From Labilithrix sp. (GTDB taxonomy: Bacteria > Myxococcota_A > Polyangia > Polyangiales > Polyangiaceae): a DNA stretch of 64,000 nucleotides. The notes under the pieces were generated by a model. It ran no database searches. It was not told the DNA's origin and worked only from the letters and a program-made list of their open reading frames with translations. A program made the position numbers and the translations under genes. This document shows, one piece after another, positions 26,175 to 36,203 of the stretch; positions within the stretch are counted from its first letter, which is position 1; each line of letters starts with the position of its first letter. The stretch is from contig JAHBWD010000017.1 in the NCBI GenBank assembly GCA_019637175.1, positions 1 through 64,000 on the forward strand, given 5' to 3'.

Positions 26175-27221
26175 ATGGAAGCCAACTCGAAGAGCAAGGC
26201 TCGACGAAGCCTGCTGACCGTGGCGGCCGTCGTCGGGACGGTCGCCGCATCGGCCATCGTGGCCGCGTGCAGCAGCGAAGAGACGAGCGTGAATGAGGGG
26301 GAAGAGGGGATCGGGCTCACGCAGATCGACGCCGTCGCGAGCGCCCCCGAGGCGTCGATGCCCGTCGACGCGACGCCGTCGCCCGACGGCAAGGACGTCT
26401 ACTTCATCGCGTACGCGACCGTGGCCGGCCCCGATGGAATCGGCGCGGTGAAGGTGCCGGCGATCTTCAAGGTCTCGGCGGCCGGCGGCGCGGCTCCGCA
26501 GAAGCTCCACGAGGGCGAGCCGCTCGGATCGCCGTTCGGCATCACGATCTCGGACGACGGACAGACGCTCTTCATCGCCGACTCGAGCGCGGACGGTGAC
26601 GCGTCGGAAGACGGCGCGGAGCGCAGCGACGGCCGCGTCTTCGCGATGAACGCGAACGGCGGCGCGCCTTCGCCGCTCGCGGGCACCGAAGGCATCACGC
26701 CCGCCGGCGTCGAGGCGCTCGGCCCCTCGCTCTACGTGACGGGTCGCAAGGACGGTCAGCCGGGTCTCTACAAGACCGGCATCGGCGGCGGCATGGTCTC
26801 GGCGGTCGGCGTCGGCGCTCCGTTCTCGGATCCCGGCGGCGTCGCGGTCGCCCGCAACGGCGTCGCGTTCGTCGTCGACACCGGCAACGCGACGACCGAG
26901 CAGGCGCTCGCGTCGGTCATCATGGTGCAGCCCGACGGCAAGATGGAGATCATCGCCGACGGCCTCGCGGTCGGTCACCCCGCGGGCATCGCGCTCGTGA
27001 ACGACGACAGCGCGGTGCTCGTCAGCGGTCTCGACTACGCGTCGGGCACCGACCGCGTGTTCCGCATCGAGCTCGGAGATCGCTCGATGAAGACGCTCGC
27101 GTCGAAGATCGGCGACTTCTACGAGAGCGCGGGCCTCCACCGCGCGCGCAACGCCCAGGTGTTCGCCTGGGCCGACAGCCACGCGAACGGCACCGGCACG
27201 GTCTACGTGCTGCGCCCCTGA
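26175..27221 (+). CDS. NHL/beta-propeller lipoprotein
   Basis: 348 residues. ATG 26175 is fixed by AAGGAGG seven bases upstream. The signal peptide has basic KSKARRSLL and lipobox VAAC. The body is a propeller: repeated strands ending in a GxPxGI/V motif (LGSPFGITISDDGQTLFIAD, TPAGVEALGPSLYVTGRKDG, FSDPGGVAVARNGVAFVVDT, VGHPAGIALVNDDSAVLVSG), about six blades. No heme or enzymatic residues. An outer-membrane surface binding protein is the simplest reading. It is followed by two GC hairpins and then the DUF4331 gene. Confidence 0.85.
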   Translation: MEANSKSKARRSLLTVAAVVGTVAASAIVAACSSEETSVNEGEEGIGLTQIDAVASAPEASMPVDATPSPDGKDVYFIAYATVAGPDGIGAVKVPAIFKVSAAGGAAPQKLHEGEPLGSPFGITISDDGQTLFIADSSADGDASEDGAERSDGRVFAMNANGGAPSPLAGTEGITPAGVEALGPSLYVTGRKDGQPGLYKTGIGGGMVSAVGVGAPFSDPGGVAVARNGVAFVVDTGNATTEQALASVIMVQPDGKMEIIADGLAVGHPAGIALVNDDSAVLVSGLDYASGTDRVFRIELGDRSMKTLASKIGDFYESAGLHRARNAQVFAWADSHANGTGTVYVLRP

Positions 27222-27245
27222 GCGTTCCGCTCAGCCCCCCTGGAC

Positions 27246-27283
27246 GCGCGCGAAGACGCGCGCTGAGCGCGCTCGGCGCGCTC
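27246..27283 (+). terminator. Two adjacent GC hairpins after the propeller lipoprotein
   Basis: Stem 1: GCGCGCG/CGCGCGC with loop AAGA (27246-27263). Stem 2: GAGCGCGC/GCGCGCTC with loop TCG (27265-27283), followed by CTCTTCAAC without a T-run. They likely end or punctuate transcription before the DUF4331 gene. Confidence 0.4.
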
Positions 27284-27314
27284 CTCTTCAACGAAGAATT
27301 TCTCTCGGAAGGAA

Positions 27315-28733
27315 ATGAAGATCATGAAGGCTCGTCACATTTTCGCGGGTGCACTCTCCGCTCTTGCTCTCACCGGCGCCGTCTCGATCGCGAGCGCGTC
27401 GAGCCATCGTGAGGCGCCCGCCATCGGGTTCGACCCCGCGGCCGACAACACCGACACGTGGGCGTGGGTGAACGACGGCGCGCACGACAAGCTCTATCTC
27501 GTCGCTTCGTACAACCCCCTCGAAGAGCCGTCGGGCGGCCCGAACTACCACGAGTTCTCCGACGACGTGCTCTACGAGTTCCACATCACGCGCGGCAACA
27601 AGAGCCTCGAAGACGTCGTCACCTACCAGATCCAGTTTTCGTCGACCGACATCCAGCGCGTGAACCCCGCGGATCTCACGAAGCCCCTCGGCGGCGGCAA
27701 GGAGTTCTTCTCCCAGCTCACCGGCCGCAAGCAGACGTACTGGCTCACGCGCCTCGACAAGAAGGGGAGCAAGGTCACGCGCAGCGTCCTCGGCCAGGGC
27801 CTCCCCGTCGCGCCCGTCAACATCGGCCCGAACACGAACAAGATCGTCTACGGCACCGAGAAGTACGACGAGAAGTTCATGGCGAAGTTCATCCACCCGC
27901 TCGGCTTCAACGCGAACCAGGGTCGCGTCTTCGCCGGTCAGACAGACGACGGCTTCTACGTCGACATCGGCCGCATCTTCGACCTCGCGAACCTCCTGAC
28001 CGGCACCGCGCGCGACAACATCGCGGGCTACAACTGCCACTCGATCGCGCTCGAGATCCCGACCGCTTCGCTCACCGCCGACGGCCTCCCGCCGAAGCCG
28101 GGCGCGAGCGACGCGAACACGATCGGCGTCTGGGCCTCGGCGAGCCGCCGGCAGGTGCGCATCCTCCACAAGGGCGGCGGCGAGACCTCGCACGGCTCGT
28201 GGGTCCAGGTCTCTCGCCTCGGCCTGCCGCTCGTCAACGAGGCGCTCATCGGCCTCCAGGACAAGGACAAGTTCAACCGCACGAAGCCCGCGAAGGACGT
28301 CGCCAACTTCGGCGCGTACTTCCTGAACCCGGTGGTCGTGCGCGACGCGGAGGCGGTCGGCATCTACAAGGCGCTCGGCGTTCCCCAAGAGGTCGTCGAC
28401 TCGCTCAAGACGAACCGCCTCGACGTCATCGACACGATCAACCTCAAGGCCTCGGGCCACAACATCCCGCTCGAGGCGACGGGCGACGTGCTCCGCGTCG
28501 ACCTCGGTCTCGACTCGCGCTTCCCGAACGGCCGTCCGATCCCGTACGGCGCCGCGCCGAACAAGGAGCAGGCCGACGTGACCGACGTGCTCCTCTCGGT
28601 GCTCCTCTCGAAGGGCACGATCGCGGTCTCCGACGGCGCGCAGTCGAACGACAAGCCGTACCAGAAGGAGTTCCCCTACCTCCCCGTTCCGCACGAGGGC
28701 TTCTCGGGCGGTCACGGCCAGCCGGCGCCCTGA
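27315..28733 (+). CDS. DUF4331 family secreted protein
   Basis: 472 residues, ATG after GGAAGGAA. Signal peptide ending SIASA, then SSHREAPAIGFDPAADNTDT, the hallmark start of DUF4331 proteins. Further family text: TDTWAWVNDGAHDKLYLVAS, YEFHITRGNKS, and the C-terminal DVLRVDLGLDSRFPNGRPIP with DVTDVLLSVLL. Only one Cys (YNCHS) is present. The function of the family is unknown; members are exported, sometimes in operons with TPR or cytochrome genes. Codon use is strongly biased to C-ending codons and the terminator is strong, which suggests high expression. Confidence 0.9.
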   Translation: MKIMKARHIFAGALSALALTGAVSIASASSHREAPAIGFDPAADNTDTWAWVNDGAHDKLYLVASYNPLEEPSGGPNYHEFSDDVLYEFHITRGNKSLEDVVTYQIQFSSTDIQRVNPADLTKPLGGGKEFFSQLTGRKQTYWLTRLDKKGSKVTRSVLGQGLPVAPVNIGPNTNKIVYGTEKYDEKFMAKFIHPLGFNANQGRVFAGQTDDGFYVDIGRIFDLANLLTGTARDNIAGYNCHSIALEIPTASLTADGLPPKPGASDANTIGVWASASRRQVRILHKGGGETSHGSWVQVSRLGLPLVNEALIGLQDKDKFNRTKPAKDVANFGAYFLNPVVVRDAEAVGIYKALGVPQEVVDSLKTNRLDVIDTINLKASGHNIPLEATGDVLRVDLGLDSRFPNGRPIPYGAAPNKEQADVTDVLLSVLLSKGTIAVSDGAQSNDKPYQKEFPYLPVPHEGFSGGHGQPAP

Positions 28734-28761
28734 TGCGCTGAGCTGACCCCACAAAAGACAA

Positions 28762-28790
28762 CCCGCACCTCGTGGCAGGCGAGGTGCGGG
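28762..28790 (+). terminator. First of two tandem hairpins after the DUF4331 gene
   Basis: Perfect 11-bp stem CCCGCACCTCG/CGAGGTGCGGG with a 7-base loop. It has no T-run of its own and lies four bases before the second, T-run-bearing hairpin. Confidence 0.7.
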
Positions 28791-28794
28791 CTGG

Positions 28795-28827
28795 ACCCCG
28801 GAGGAATGGTTCCTCCGGGGTTTTTCT
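28795..28827 (+). terminator. Strong intrinsic terminator
   Basis: Perfect 12-bp stem ACCCCGGAGGAA/TTCCTCCGGGGT, loop TGG, followed by TTTTCTATTT. Textbook rho-independent terminator for the DUF4331 transcript. Confidence 0.92.
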
Positions 28828-28892
28828 ATTTCTGTTTCTCGATCCCCGGGCCAGCCGCCGCCAAGGAGGTGAACGGCGGCTGGCCCGACGAC

Positions 28893-28927
28893 GTTGGAGA
28901 GTTGGAGAGGTTGGAGAGGTTGGAGAG
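28893..28927. repeat. Tandem GTTGGAGAG repeat
   Basis: One 8-base unit plus three perfect 9-base units of GTTGGAGAG, ending at the base before the stop codon of the minus-strand lipoprotein gene. A slippage-prone microsatellite directly 3' of that gene. Confidence 0.85.
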
Positions 28928-29383
28928 TCAGCGATCGTTCGAGCCGGCGAACGAGGGGCCGTCGGCGAGGACGCGCGCGTCGCGCTCGGTCTTCACGGTG
29001 TTCGACTGCGCGAAGGCGGGGCCGTCGGCGAAGATGCGGGCGTCGTCCGCGAACTTCTCGGCCTTGTTGCCCACGAGGATCGGCGCCGGCACGCGCATGT
29101 CGTCGATCGACTTGCCCTGGCCGAAGCTCGGCGGCGTCGCCTCGAGGTGCACGTTGCCGCTCGGCTCGATGTAGGTGGGCATCTGACGCGCGCGGTCGGT
29201 GTCCGTCGTCGCTTGCGTCGAGCGCTTGTCGATCATCCGCACGTGCTCGACGCGGTCGCTCTCCGCGCTCTCCATGACGCCCTGCTCCTGCGAGCCCGGC
29301 TCGGGATCGAGATCCGCCGCGCAGCCGCCGAGCGCGAGGGACGTGAGGACGAGGACCGAAGAGACCGTCGACGAGAAACGCAT
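28928..29383 (-). CDS. Small hypothetical lipoprotein
   Basis: 151 residues from ATG 29381-29383, behind GGAGCT; longer upstream frames lack a signal. Signal peptide [20 protein letters not shown] with Cys next (lipobox LGGC). The mature part is charged and repetitive. Near the C-terminus an imperfect repeat occurs: [17 protein letters not shown], then [16 protein letters not shown]. Between them and the lipobox is a low-complexity, probably unfolded region. No family recognised. Divergent from the dioxygenase-like gene. Its stop abuts the GTTGGAGAG microsatellite. Confidence 0.75.
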   Translation of the reverse strand: MRFSSTVSSVLVLTSLALGGCAADLDPEPGSQEQGVMESAESDRVEHVRMIDKRSTQATTDTDRARQMPTYIEPSGNVHLEATPPSFGQGKSIDDMRVPAPILVGNKAEKFADDARIFADGPAFAQSNTVKTERDARVLADGPSFAGSNDR

Positions 29384-29662
29384 GGGAGAGCTCCGTTCGG
29401 AAAAAAGAGACCGGCGAAGACCGCCGGCGGGTCGCGCCGGGGAGCCCTTCGCCCCCGCGGCACGGCTCTCCCATCGGCCGCCCGCCGGACTTGTTGCGTG
29501 GAAAATGATCCGGCCGTTCAACTCGGCGTCATTCACGAAGGAACGCGTCCCACTTCCGGGTCCCGGAGTTGGGACGGCGTCCCGAAAGCGGGAGCGCGGC
29601 CAGGGGAAACCTCGTCGTTCGGCGCTTGGCGGCGTTGGAACGGGGCCTGCTATGGGAGAGTC

Positions 29663-30532
29663 ATGGCCACTCGAAAGCTTCGTGTCCTCGATCGACGATC
29701 CATGCTTCGCGGTCTCGGCGCCGCCCTCGCGATCGCACCCTTCGGCTCGCTCCTGACGGCGTGCTCGGGTGCGACGACCTCGACCAGCGGCACCGAAGGG
29801 GACGCGTCAGCAGGCGGCTCGAGCGGTTCGAGCGGCTCGAGCGGCTCGAGCGGGTCGAGTGGATCGACGGGCGCGTCGAGCTGGGCGAGCGGAGGTACCG
29901 CAGCGATGACCGACAAGGCCTCGTACCCCGATCCCTTCGCGACGCCCGCGACGACGTGTCTCGTCATGACTGCCGCGACGGAGGGGCCGTGCACCGAGGC
30001 CGCCGATCGCGAGCGTCAAGACATCAGCGAGGGATACACCGGCCTGCCGGTGCGCCTCGCCCTCCGCGTCGTCGACGCCGCGTGCCAGCCGGTCGCCGGC
30101 GCCAAGGTGAAGATCTGGCACACGCAGATCACGGGCAGCTACTCCGGCGACACGCCGAACAACGGCATGTGCCTGAAGTCGCAAGACGACGCGACGAAGC
30201 ACTACTTCCGAGGCGCGCTCACCACCGACGCCGGCGGTCGCGTCGACTTCGACACGTGCTTTCCCGGTTGGTACCGCGGGCGCGCGATCCACATCCACTT
30301 CACCGTCACGCTCGGCGGCCGATCGTTCACCTCGCAGCTCATCTTCGAGCAGTCGCTCGTCGACGAGATCTTCGCGAGCCACCCCGAGTACGTCGGGTAC
30401 GGCCAGCCCGACACGAAGAACGCGACCGACAACGTCGTCGGTCGCGGCGATCTCGCGAGCTACACCCTTCAAGTCGCGCGCACGAGCGACGGAGCGATGC
30501 TCGCGTCCAAGCAGATCACCGTATGGTCGTGA
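29663..30532 (+). CDS. Tat-exported intradiol dioxygenase-like protein
   Basis: 289 residues from ATG 29663, with GGGAGAG upstream. The N-terminus has a Tat-like signal ([10 protein letters not shown], then hydrophobic and LLTAC, which could also be lipidated). A Gly/Ser linker (residues about 52-70) made of SGS repeats follows. The catalytic domain shows [19 protein letters not shown] and [18 protein letters not shown], the intradiol ring-cleavage signature with two Tyr and two His iron ligands. Intradiol dioxygenases open catechols; exported members of the protocatechuate-3,4-dioxygenase-like group have unknown substrates. Convergent with the sigma-54 activator gene, three bases apart. Confidence 0.88.
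   Translation: MATRKLRVLDRRSMLRGLGAALAIAPFGSLLTACSGATTSTSGTEGDASAGGSSGSSGSSGSSGSSGSTGASSWASGGTAAMTDKASYPDPFATPATTCLVMTAATEGPCTEAADRERQDISEGYTGLPVRLALRVVDAACQPVAGAKVKIWHTQITGSYSGDTPNNGMCLKSQDDATKHYFRGALTTDAGGRVDFDTCFPGWYRGRAIHIHFTVTLGGRSFTSQLIFEQSLVDEIFASHPEYVGYGQPDTKNATDNVVGRGDLASYTLQVARTSDGAMLASKQITVWS
29819..29872 (+). repeat. 9-base coding repeat for a Ser-Gly linker
   Basis: Six imperfect TCGAGCGGN units encode the SGS linker of the dioxygenase-like protein. A near-identical 9-base repeat codes the linker of the VWA lipoprotein at 43825-43887. Confidence 0.8.
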
Positions 30533-30535
30533 GCG

Positions 30536-31897
<1,362 letters not shown>

Positions 31898-31949
31898 GAT
31901 GAAACCATACCGCCGTGCGTGGCATCGACAACCGCGACACTTCGATCAT

Positions 31950-31965
31950 GTCGCGCCGGCGCGAC
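31950..31965. promoter_or_regulatory. 16-base perfect palindrome upstream of the sigma-54 activator
   Basis: GTCGCGCCGGCGCGAC is a gapless palindrome in the 82-base gap between the LysM-FecR gene end and the activator start. It may be an operator. As a loopless stem it is a poor terminator. In GC-rich DNA such palindromes also arise by chance. Confidence 0.3.
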
Positions 31966-31979
31966 GGTCACCCGCGCGC

Positions 31980-33218
31980 TCACTTCGCGGGCTTGTCCAA
32001 GATCAGGAGCGTCGTGGGGTCGGAGTCGTTGGGGGCGCAGCGGAGGCGGACGGGCTCGCGCTCGGCCACGAGCAGGGGCCCGTCGACGCGCGCGAGGCGT
32101 ACGTTGCCGACGCGCACGCAGAAGGCGTCCGGCGGCTCGATCTCGATGCGGCGCCGGCCGCCGGGCTCGGTCGACTCGGTGGCCCGCAAGACGATCGTGC
32201 GGGCGATGCGTCCGAACGGGCCCTCGAACTGGTCGTCGTCGATCGCGCTCACGCGGATGTAGTAGCGGCCCGGGCCCGGCGGCTGAGCTTCGAGGCGCTT
32301 GACGGCCGCCGGCACCTTCGTGTCGACGGCGACGTCACGGAAGATGCCGTCGCGCGCGATCTGGACGTGCCACTCCTTCGTGTTCCGCTCGGGGCTCGCG
32401 GGCACGTCGTACTCGCCTTCGATGATCGCGGCGCCGTCGTCGAGGAGCACGAGCGGAGGTGACGACGACCAGACGGGCGCCACGGGCAACGGGCGAGGCG
32501 GCGTCGGCGGCCGGCCGAGCTCGGCCTTCGATCCGAAGCCGCGCGCGACGTCGTGCGATCGGCCGCGCGCGTCGATCTTCGAGCTGCCGCCGTAGACCGC
32601 GAGCCGCGTCGTCTTCACCGCGTCGGCGCTGACCTGCGCCTCGCCGTCGTAGACCTTCACCGTCGCCGCGTCGGTGCCCACCCCCGCCGCCTTGCCGGGC
32701 GCGCCGGCCATGAACGCGCGGAGGTTGCCGGTGACGAGCTGCGTCTCGCTCGTCGTCGGCTTCGACGCCGCCGACTTCGCGTCGCCGAGGATGATGACGA
32801 GCGTTCGCTCGCCGAGCTTCACCTGCGTCTCGTCGCGGAACGTCACGTCGGCCGCGGAGGCGGCGCGCGTGCTCACGCGGTTGCCGCGAAAGAGCGGATC
32901 GTTGATTCTGCCGGGCTTCGCCTCGGGCGCGAGCACGTCGACCTGGTTTTGCACGGCGGTGAGCTGCGCGTCGGGCGCCTTCTGATCGGCCGCCTTCGCA
33001 GGGATGACGAGCACCATGCCCTCGCGCAAGACGTGAGGGCGCGGCATCTTCGCCAGCTCGGGGTTCGCGCCGTGGAGCAGATCGACGAAGCGACCGTCGC
33101 CGTAGTACCGCTGCGCGATCGAAGAGCACGACTCGTTCGCCTTCACGACGTGACGCACGTCGTCGGCGCGCGCCTCTACCGCCGCGAGCACGATCGCGAC
33201 GACCAGCGCGCGCCTCAC
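31980..33218 (-). CDS. LysM-FecR domain envelope protein
   Basis: 412 residues from GTG 33216-33218, overlapping the kinase stop by four bases (GTGA). Signal peptide VRRALVVAIVLAAVEARADD. LysM domain at about 22-75 (HVVKANESCSSIAQRYYGDG, LREGMVLVIP) for peptidoglycan binding. A FecR-like region follows, about 80-215 (VSTRAASAADVTFRDETQVK, LGERTLVIIL, LVTGNLRAFM), then a C-terminal domain with fibronectin-like strands (GPGRYYIRVSAIDDDQFEGP). Translation is coupled to the kinase and cyclase upstream. This places a periplasmic cell-wall-binding module in one operon with two cytoplasmic signalling enzymes. Confident on domains; role is inference. Confidence 0.87.
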   Translation of the reverse strand: MRRALVVAIVLAAVEARADDVRHVVKANESCSSIAQRYYGDGRFVDLLHGANPELAKMPRPHVLREGMVLVIPAKAADQKAPDAQLTAVQNQVDVLAPEAKPGRINDPLFRGNRVSTRAASAADVTFRDETQVKLGERTLVIILGDAKSAASKPTTSETQLVTGNLRAFMAGAPGKAAGVGTDAATVKVYDGEAQVSADAVKTTRLAVYGGSSKIDARGRSHDVARGFGSKAELGRPPTPPRPLPVAPVWSSSPPLVLLDDGAAIIEGEYDVPASPERNTKEWHVQIARDGIFRDVAVDTKVPAAVKRLEAQPPGPGRYYIRVSAIDDDQFEGPFGRIARTIVLRATESTEPGGRRRIEIEPPDAFCVRVGNVRLARVDGPLLVAEREPVRLRCAPNDSDPTTLLILDKPAK

Positions 33219-34501
33219 GCTCGACCTCGACGCCGCAGCAGGCGTGTGATCTTGGAGGCGAGATCGGCGTCGGGCGCCTCGCGGAGGAGCATGTCGCTCG
33301 CGCCCGCGCGGATCGACGCCGTCGTCTCGTCGGGGCCGGCGACGTCGACGACGACGATCGGGAGCGCCCGATCGTTCGCGCGGAGGCTTCGCACGCGCGA
33401 GAGGTCGTCGCGCGCCGACACGACGACGGCGGCGGCGCGCGACGCGTCGGGCGGCTCGTCGCTCGTCGCCGTCGCGCACGTGAGACCGGCGGCGCCGAGG
33501 CATCCGCAGATCGCGGCGCTGCGATCGCGGCTCATCCACACGATGATCTCGCCGTCGACGGCGCCGGCGGCGCGCGCTTCTCCCGGCGCTCGCGCGATCG
33601 CCCGAGCGTCGCGCCCGAGCGTCGACGCGTGCCGGCGTCGCTTCGCCGCGTCGAGCGCGCGCGTCTCGGGATCCGTGCCCGCCGCCGCCGCCACGAGCGC
33701 GTCGCGGAGCGCGCGCGCCGTCGGACGATCCGCCGGCGCCTTGGCGAGCGCCGCGTGGACCGCCGCGGCGATCCCCGCGGGCACCTCGGGCGCGATCTGC
33801 CGGAGCGACGCCGGCTCGACGAAGAGATGCTGCGCCATGATCGTGGCCGAGTCCGCCGCTTGGAACGGCGCCTCTCCCGAGAGCATCTCGTAGAAGAGCA
33901 CGCCCGCGGCGTAGACGTCCGCCGCGGGGCCGACCTCCTCGCCGCGGCACTGCTCCGGCGCCATGTAGTGGGGTGTGCCCTGCACTGCGCCCGTCTCGGT
34001 GAGCTTCTCGGCGGCGCTCACGATCCGCGCGAGACCGAAGTCGATGAGCTTGACCGACGGCGCTTCGCCGTCGCCGTCGATCATCACGTTGGAGGGCTTC
34101 AGATCTCGATGCACGATCTCGGCGGCGTGGCAGGTCTCGAGCGCCTCGAGGACGCGATCGAAGATCGGAAGCGCGCGCGCGACCGCCATCGGGCCCTCGC
34201 GCTGCATCCGGCGCTCGAGCGTCTCACCCTGCACGAGCTCGAGCACGGTGTAGAGATCGCCGGCGTCTTCTCCGCAGTCGAGCACGCCCACGATCCCCGG
34301 GTGACGAAGCTTCGCGAGCGAGAGCGCCTCGCGCCGGAACCGCTCGCGCACGATCGGATCGTCGAGCAGCGCGCGCTTCAGGATCTTGATCGCGACCGCG
34401 TCGCCCAGACGCTCGTCGCGCCCGAGGAAGATGCTGCCCATGCCGCCGGCGCCGAGCGGGCGCTCGACCACGAAGCGGTCGCCGACGCGCCGCGCGGTCA
34501 C
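33215..34501 (-). CDS. Ser/Thr kinase with receiver-like C-terminal domain
   Basis: 428 residues from GTG 34499-34501, overlapping the cyclase stop by four bases. The kinase is complete: GAGGMG loop (about 18-23), VAIKIL, IVHRDLKPSNVMID, IDFGLAR, and TPHYMAPEQCRG, ending near 285. No TM segment is visible, unlike most myxobacterial kinases. After a basic linker (KRRRHAST), residues about 320-428 look like a response-regulator receiver fold (GEIIVWMSRDRSAAICGCLG; RAAAVVVSARDDLSRVRSLR; LPIVVVDVAGPDETTASIRA). The usual phospho-acceptor Asp is not clearly placed, so it may be a pseudo-receiver. It probably phosphorylates partners of the same operon. Confidence 0.9.
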   Translation of the reverse strand: MTARRVGDRFVVERPLGAGGMGSIFLGRDERLGDAVAIKILKRALLDDPIVRERFRREALSLAKLRHPGIVGVLDCGEDAGDLYTVLELVQGETLERRMQREGPMAVARALPIFDRVLEALETCHAAEIVHRDLKPSNVMIDGDGEAPSVKLIDFGLARIVSAAEKLTETGAVQGTPHYMAPEQCRGEEVGPAADVYAAGVLFYEMLSGEAPFQAADSATIMAQHLFVEPASLRQIAPEVPAGIAAAVHAALAKAPADRPTARALRDALVAAAAGTDPETRALDAAKRRRHASTLGRDARAIARAPGEARAAGAVDGEIIVWMSRDRSAAICGCLGAAGLTCATATSDEPPDASRAAAVVVSARDDLSRVRSLRANDRALPIVVVDVAGPDETTASIRAGASDMLLREAPDADLASKITRLLRRRGRA

Positions 34502-36171
34502 GGCGCGACCTCGAAGACCTCGACCGGCTTCGCGCGGCCTCGGAGCTCGTGCTCGCCGAGCGAAGTGAACGCCACCCCGGGACACGCGTCGACGACGTCG
34601 CGCGTGGTGAGCGTCTGCCTCGGACGGGCGAGCGCCTCGAGCCTCGCGGCGACGTTCACCGCGTCGCCGATCACGGTGTACTCCATGCGCGTCGAGCTCC
34701 CGAGGTTGCCCATCAGCACCTCGCCGCTCGCGACGCCGATCCCGAGCTCGACGGTGAAGTCGTAGGCTTGGCGCCAGCGCGGTAGGTTCGAGGCGACGAA
34801 CGCGTGCATGTCTTCGGCCGCGGCGAGCGCGCGCGCGACGTCGTCGCGGCCCGAAGGATCGCGCGGGCGGAAGACCGCCATGACGCAGTCGCCGAGGAAC
34901 TTGTCGACCATGCCGTCGTGGCGGAAGACGATCTCCGAGAGGATGGTGAAGAGCTCGTTCAGGAACGCGACCGAGCGCTCCGGCGAGGTTCGCTCGGCGA
35001 AGCCCGTGAACGCGACGACGTCGGCGAAGATCACCGTGACCCGCTTCTTCGCGCCGCCGAGATCGAGCGAGGCCTCGGCGCTCGCGGCCGCCTCCGCCGC
35101 CTCTTCGGGCATGTAGCGCCTGAGGTTCGACTCGACGACGATGCGCTTCTCGATCTCGGTCTCGCTCGAGGCGAGATCGTCGGCCATGCGCTCGAGCGAA
35201 GCGCCGAGGGCCTCGAGCTCGTCGCCGCTCGATACGTCGCTGCGCGCGGAGAAGTCGCGGCGCGCGTAGCGCTTCACGAGATCCATCAGCGCGCCGATCG
35301 GCGCGAGCACCCGGCGCACGACGAAGAGCGACGCGATCGCCGCGAGCGCGGCCACGCCGAGCGCGCTGTAGAGGAGCGCGCGTCGCGCGGTCGCGAGCGC
35401 GCCGAACGCCTCGTCGGTGGGGCGCTCGACGACGAGCGCCCAGCGCTGCGCCGGCATGCTGCGGATCGTCGCGACCTTGGCGATGCCGTCTTCTTCGAGC
35501 TCGGTCGTGAACAAGAGCTCGGCGCCGAACGAACGAGGCGCGACCGCGAAGATCGCCTTCGGCGCGCGATCGCCGGCGACGAGCGCGAGCGACTCGTCGA
35601 CGAGCGCGACGCGGTCGGGAGCGCCGAAGCGGAGGCGCGAGATCTCGCGGAGCCGCGCGTCGAGGATCTCGCGCGAGATCCCGACCACGACGAAGCCTCC
35701 GACCGCGCCTTCGAGCCGCGACTCGTGGCGCGCGCGCGGGCCTTCGGGGAGCGCGAGCACGCGGAAGCCCTCGCGATCGGGAGGCGCGCGCAACGCGTCG
35801 TCGATCGCGCGCCCCTTCGGCACCACGGCGTCCACGAAGCGCCGCTCGCCGTCGAAGAACGAGACGCCGGAGGCGGCGGGCGTGCGCCCGACGACGTCGC
35901 CGATCGCGCGGAGGCGCGCGTCGACGTCCATCGTCTCGTCGGCGAACACGTTCCTCACGCGCCCACCGACGTCGGCGGCTTGATCGAGCGCCGCGATCAC
36001 GCTTCCGGCGGCCTCGTCGACGACGGCGGCCTCGAGCTCCTTCTCCGCGCGGCTGAGGCCGGCGCGCTGGATGTCGAGGACGATCAAGCCGAGCGCGACC
36101 ATGGGCACGACGGCCACGCCGAGGACGGCGAGCGTCCACTTCACGCGTAGTGACCCCAAAACGCGAGCCAA
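34498..36171 (-). CDS. Membrane adenylate/guanylate cyclase with sensor and HAMP
   Basis: 557 residues. TM1 about 12-33, an extracytoplasmic dCache-like sensor about 34-265, TM2 about 266-286, HAMP about 287-340, and a class III cyclase domain about 375-550. Metal-binding Asp384 is in IFADVVAFTGFAE and Asp428 in DKFLGDCVMAVF. Lys424 favours ATP. GNLGSSTRMEYTVIGDAVN leads to the Asn and Arg of NVAARLE. All catalytic residues appear present. It is the first gene of a three-gene overlapping operon. Divergent from the OmpA-like gene, with only 32 bases between starts, so promoters must extend into coding sequence or the starts are later. Confidence 0.93.
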   Translation of the reverse strand: MARVLGSLRVKWTLAVLGVAVVPMVALGLIVLDIQRAGLSRAEKELEAAVVDEAAGSVIAALDQAADVGGRVRNVFADETMDVDARLRAIGDVVGRTPAASGVSFFDGERRFVDAVVPKGRAIDDALRAPPDREGFRVLALPEGPRARHESRLEGAVGGFVVVGISREILDARLREISRLRFGAPDRVALVDESLALVAGDRAPKAIFAVAPRSFGAELLFTTELEEDGIAKVATIRSMPAQRWALVVERPTDEAFGALATARRALLYSALGVAALAAIASLFVVRRVLAPIGALMDLVKRYARRDFSARSDVSSGDELEALGASLERMADDLASSETEIEKRIVVESNLRRYMPEEAAEAAASAEASLDLGGAKKRVTVIFADVVAFTGFAERTSPERSVAFLNELFTILSEIVFRHDGMVDKFLGDCVMAVFRPRDPSGRDDVARALAAAEDMHAFVASNLPRWRQAYDFTVELGIGVASGEVLMGNLGSSTRMEYTVIGDAVNVAARLEALARPRQTLTTRDVVDACPGVAFTSLGEHELRGRAKPVEVFEVAP

Positions 36172-36203
36172 GTCGGAGATCAGTCTACACTCCGGCCCAC
36201 GGC

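Noticed and set aside
29636..29651. Sigma-54-like -24/-12 box TGGAACG-N4-CTGCT before the dioxygenase-like gene
   Set aside because: The spacing fits, but the predicted start site would lie about one base before the ATG and remove the ribosome-binding site. It is probably chance.
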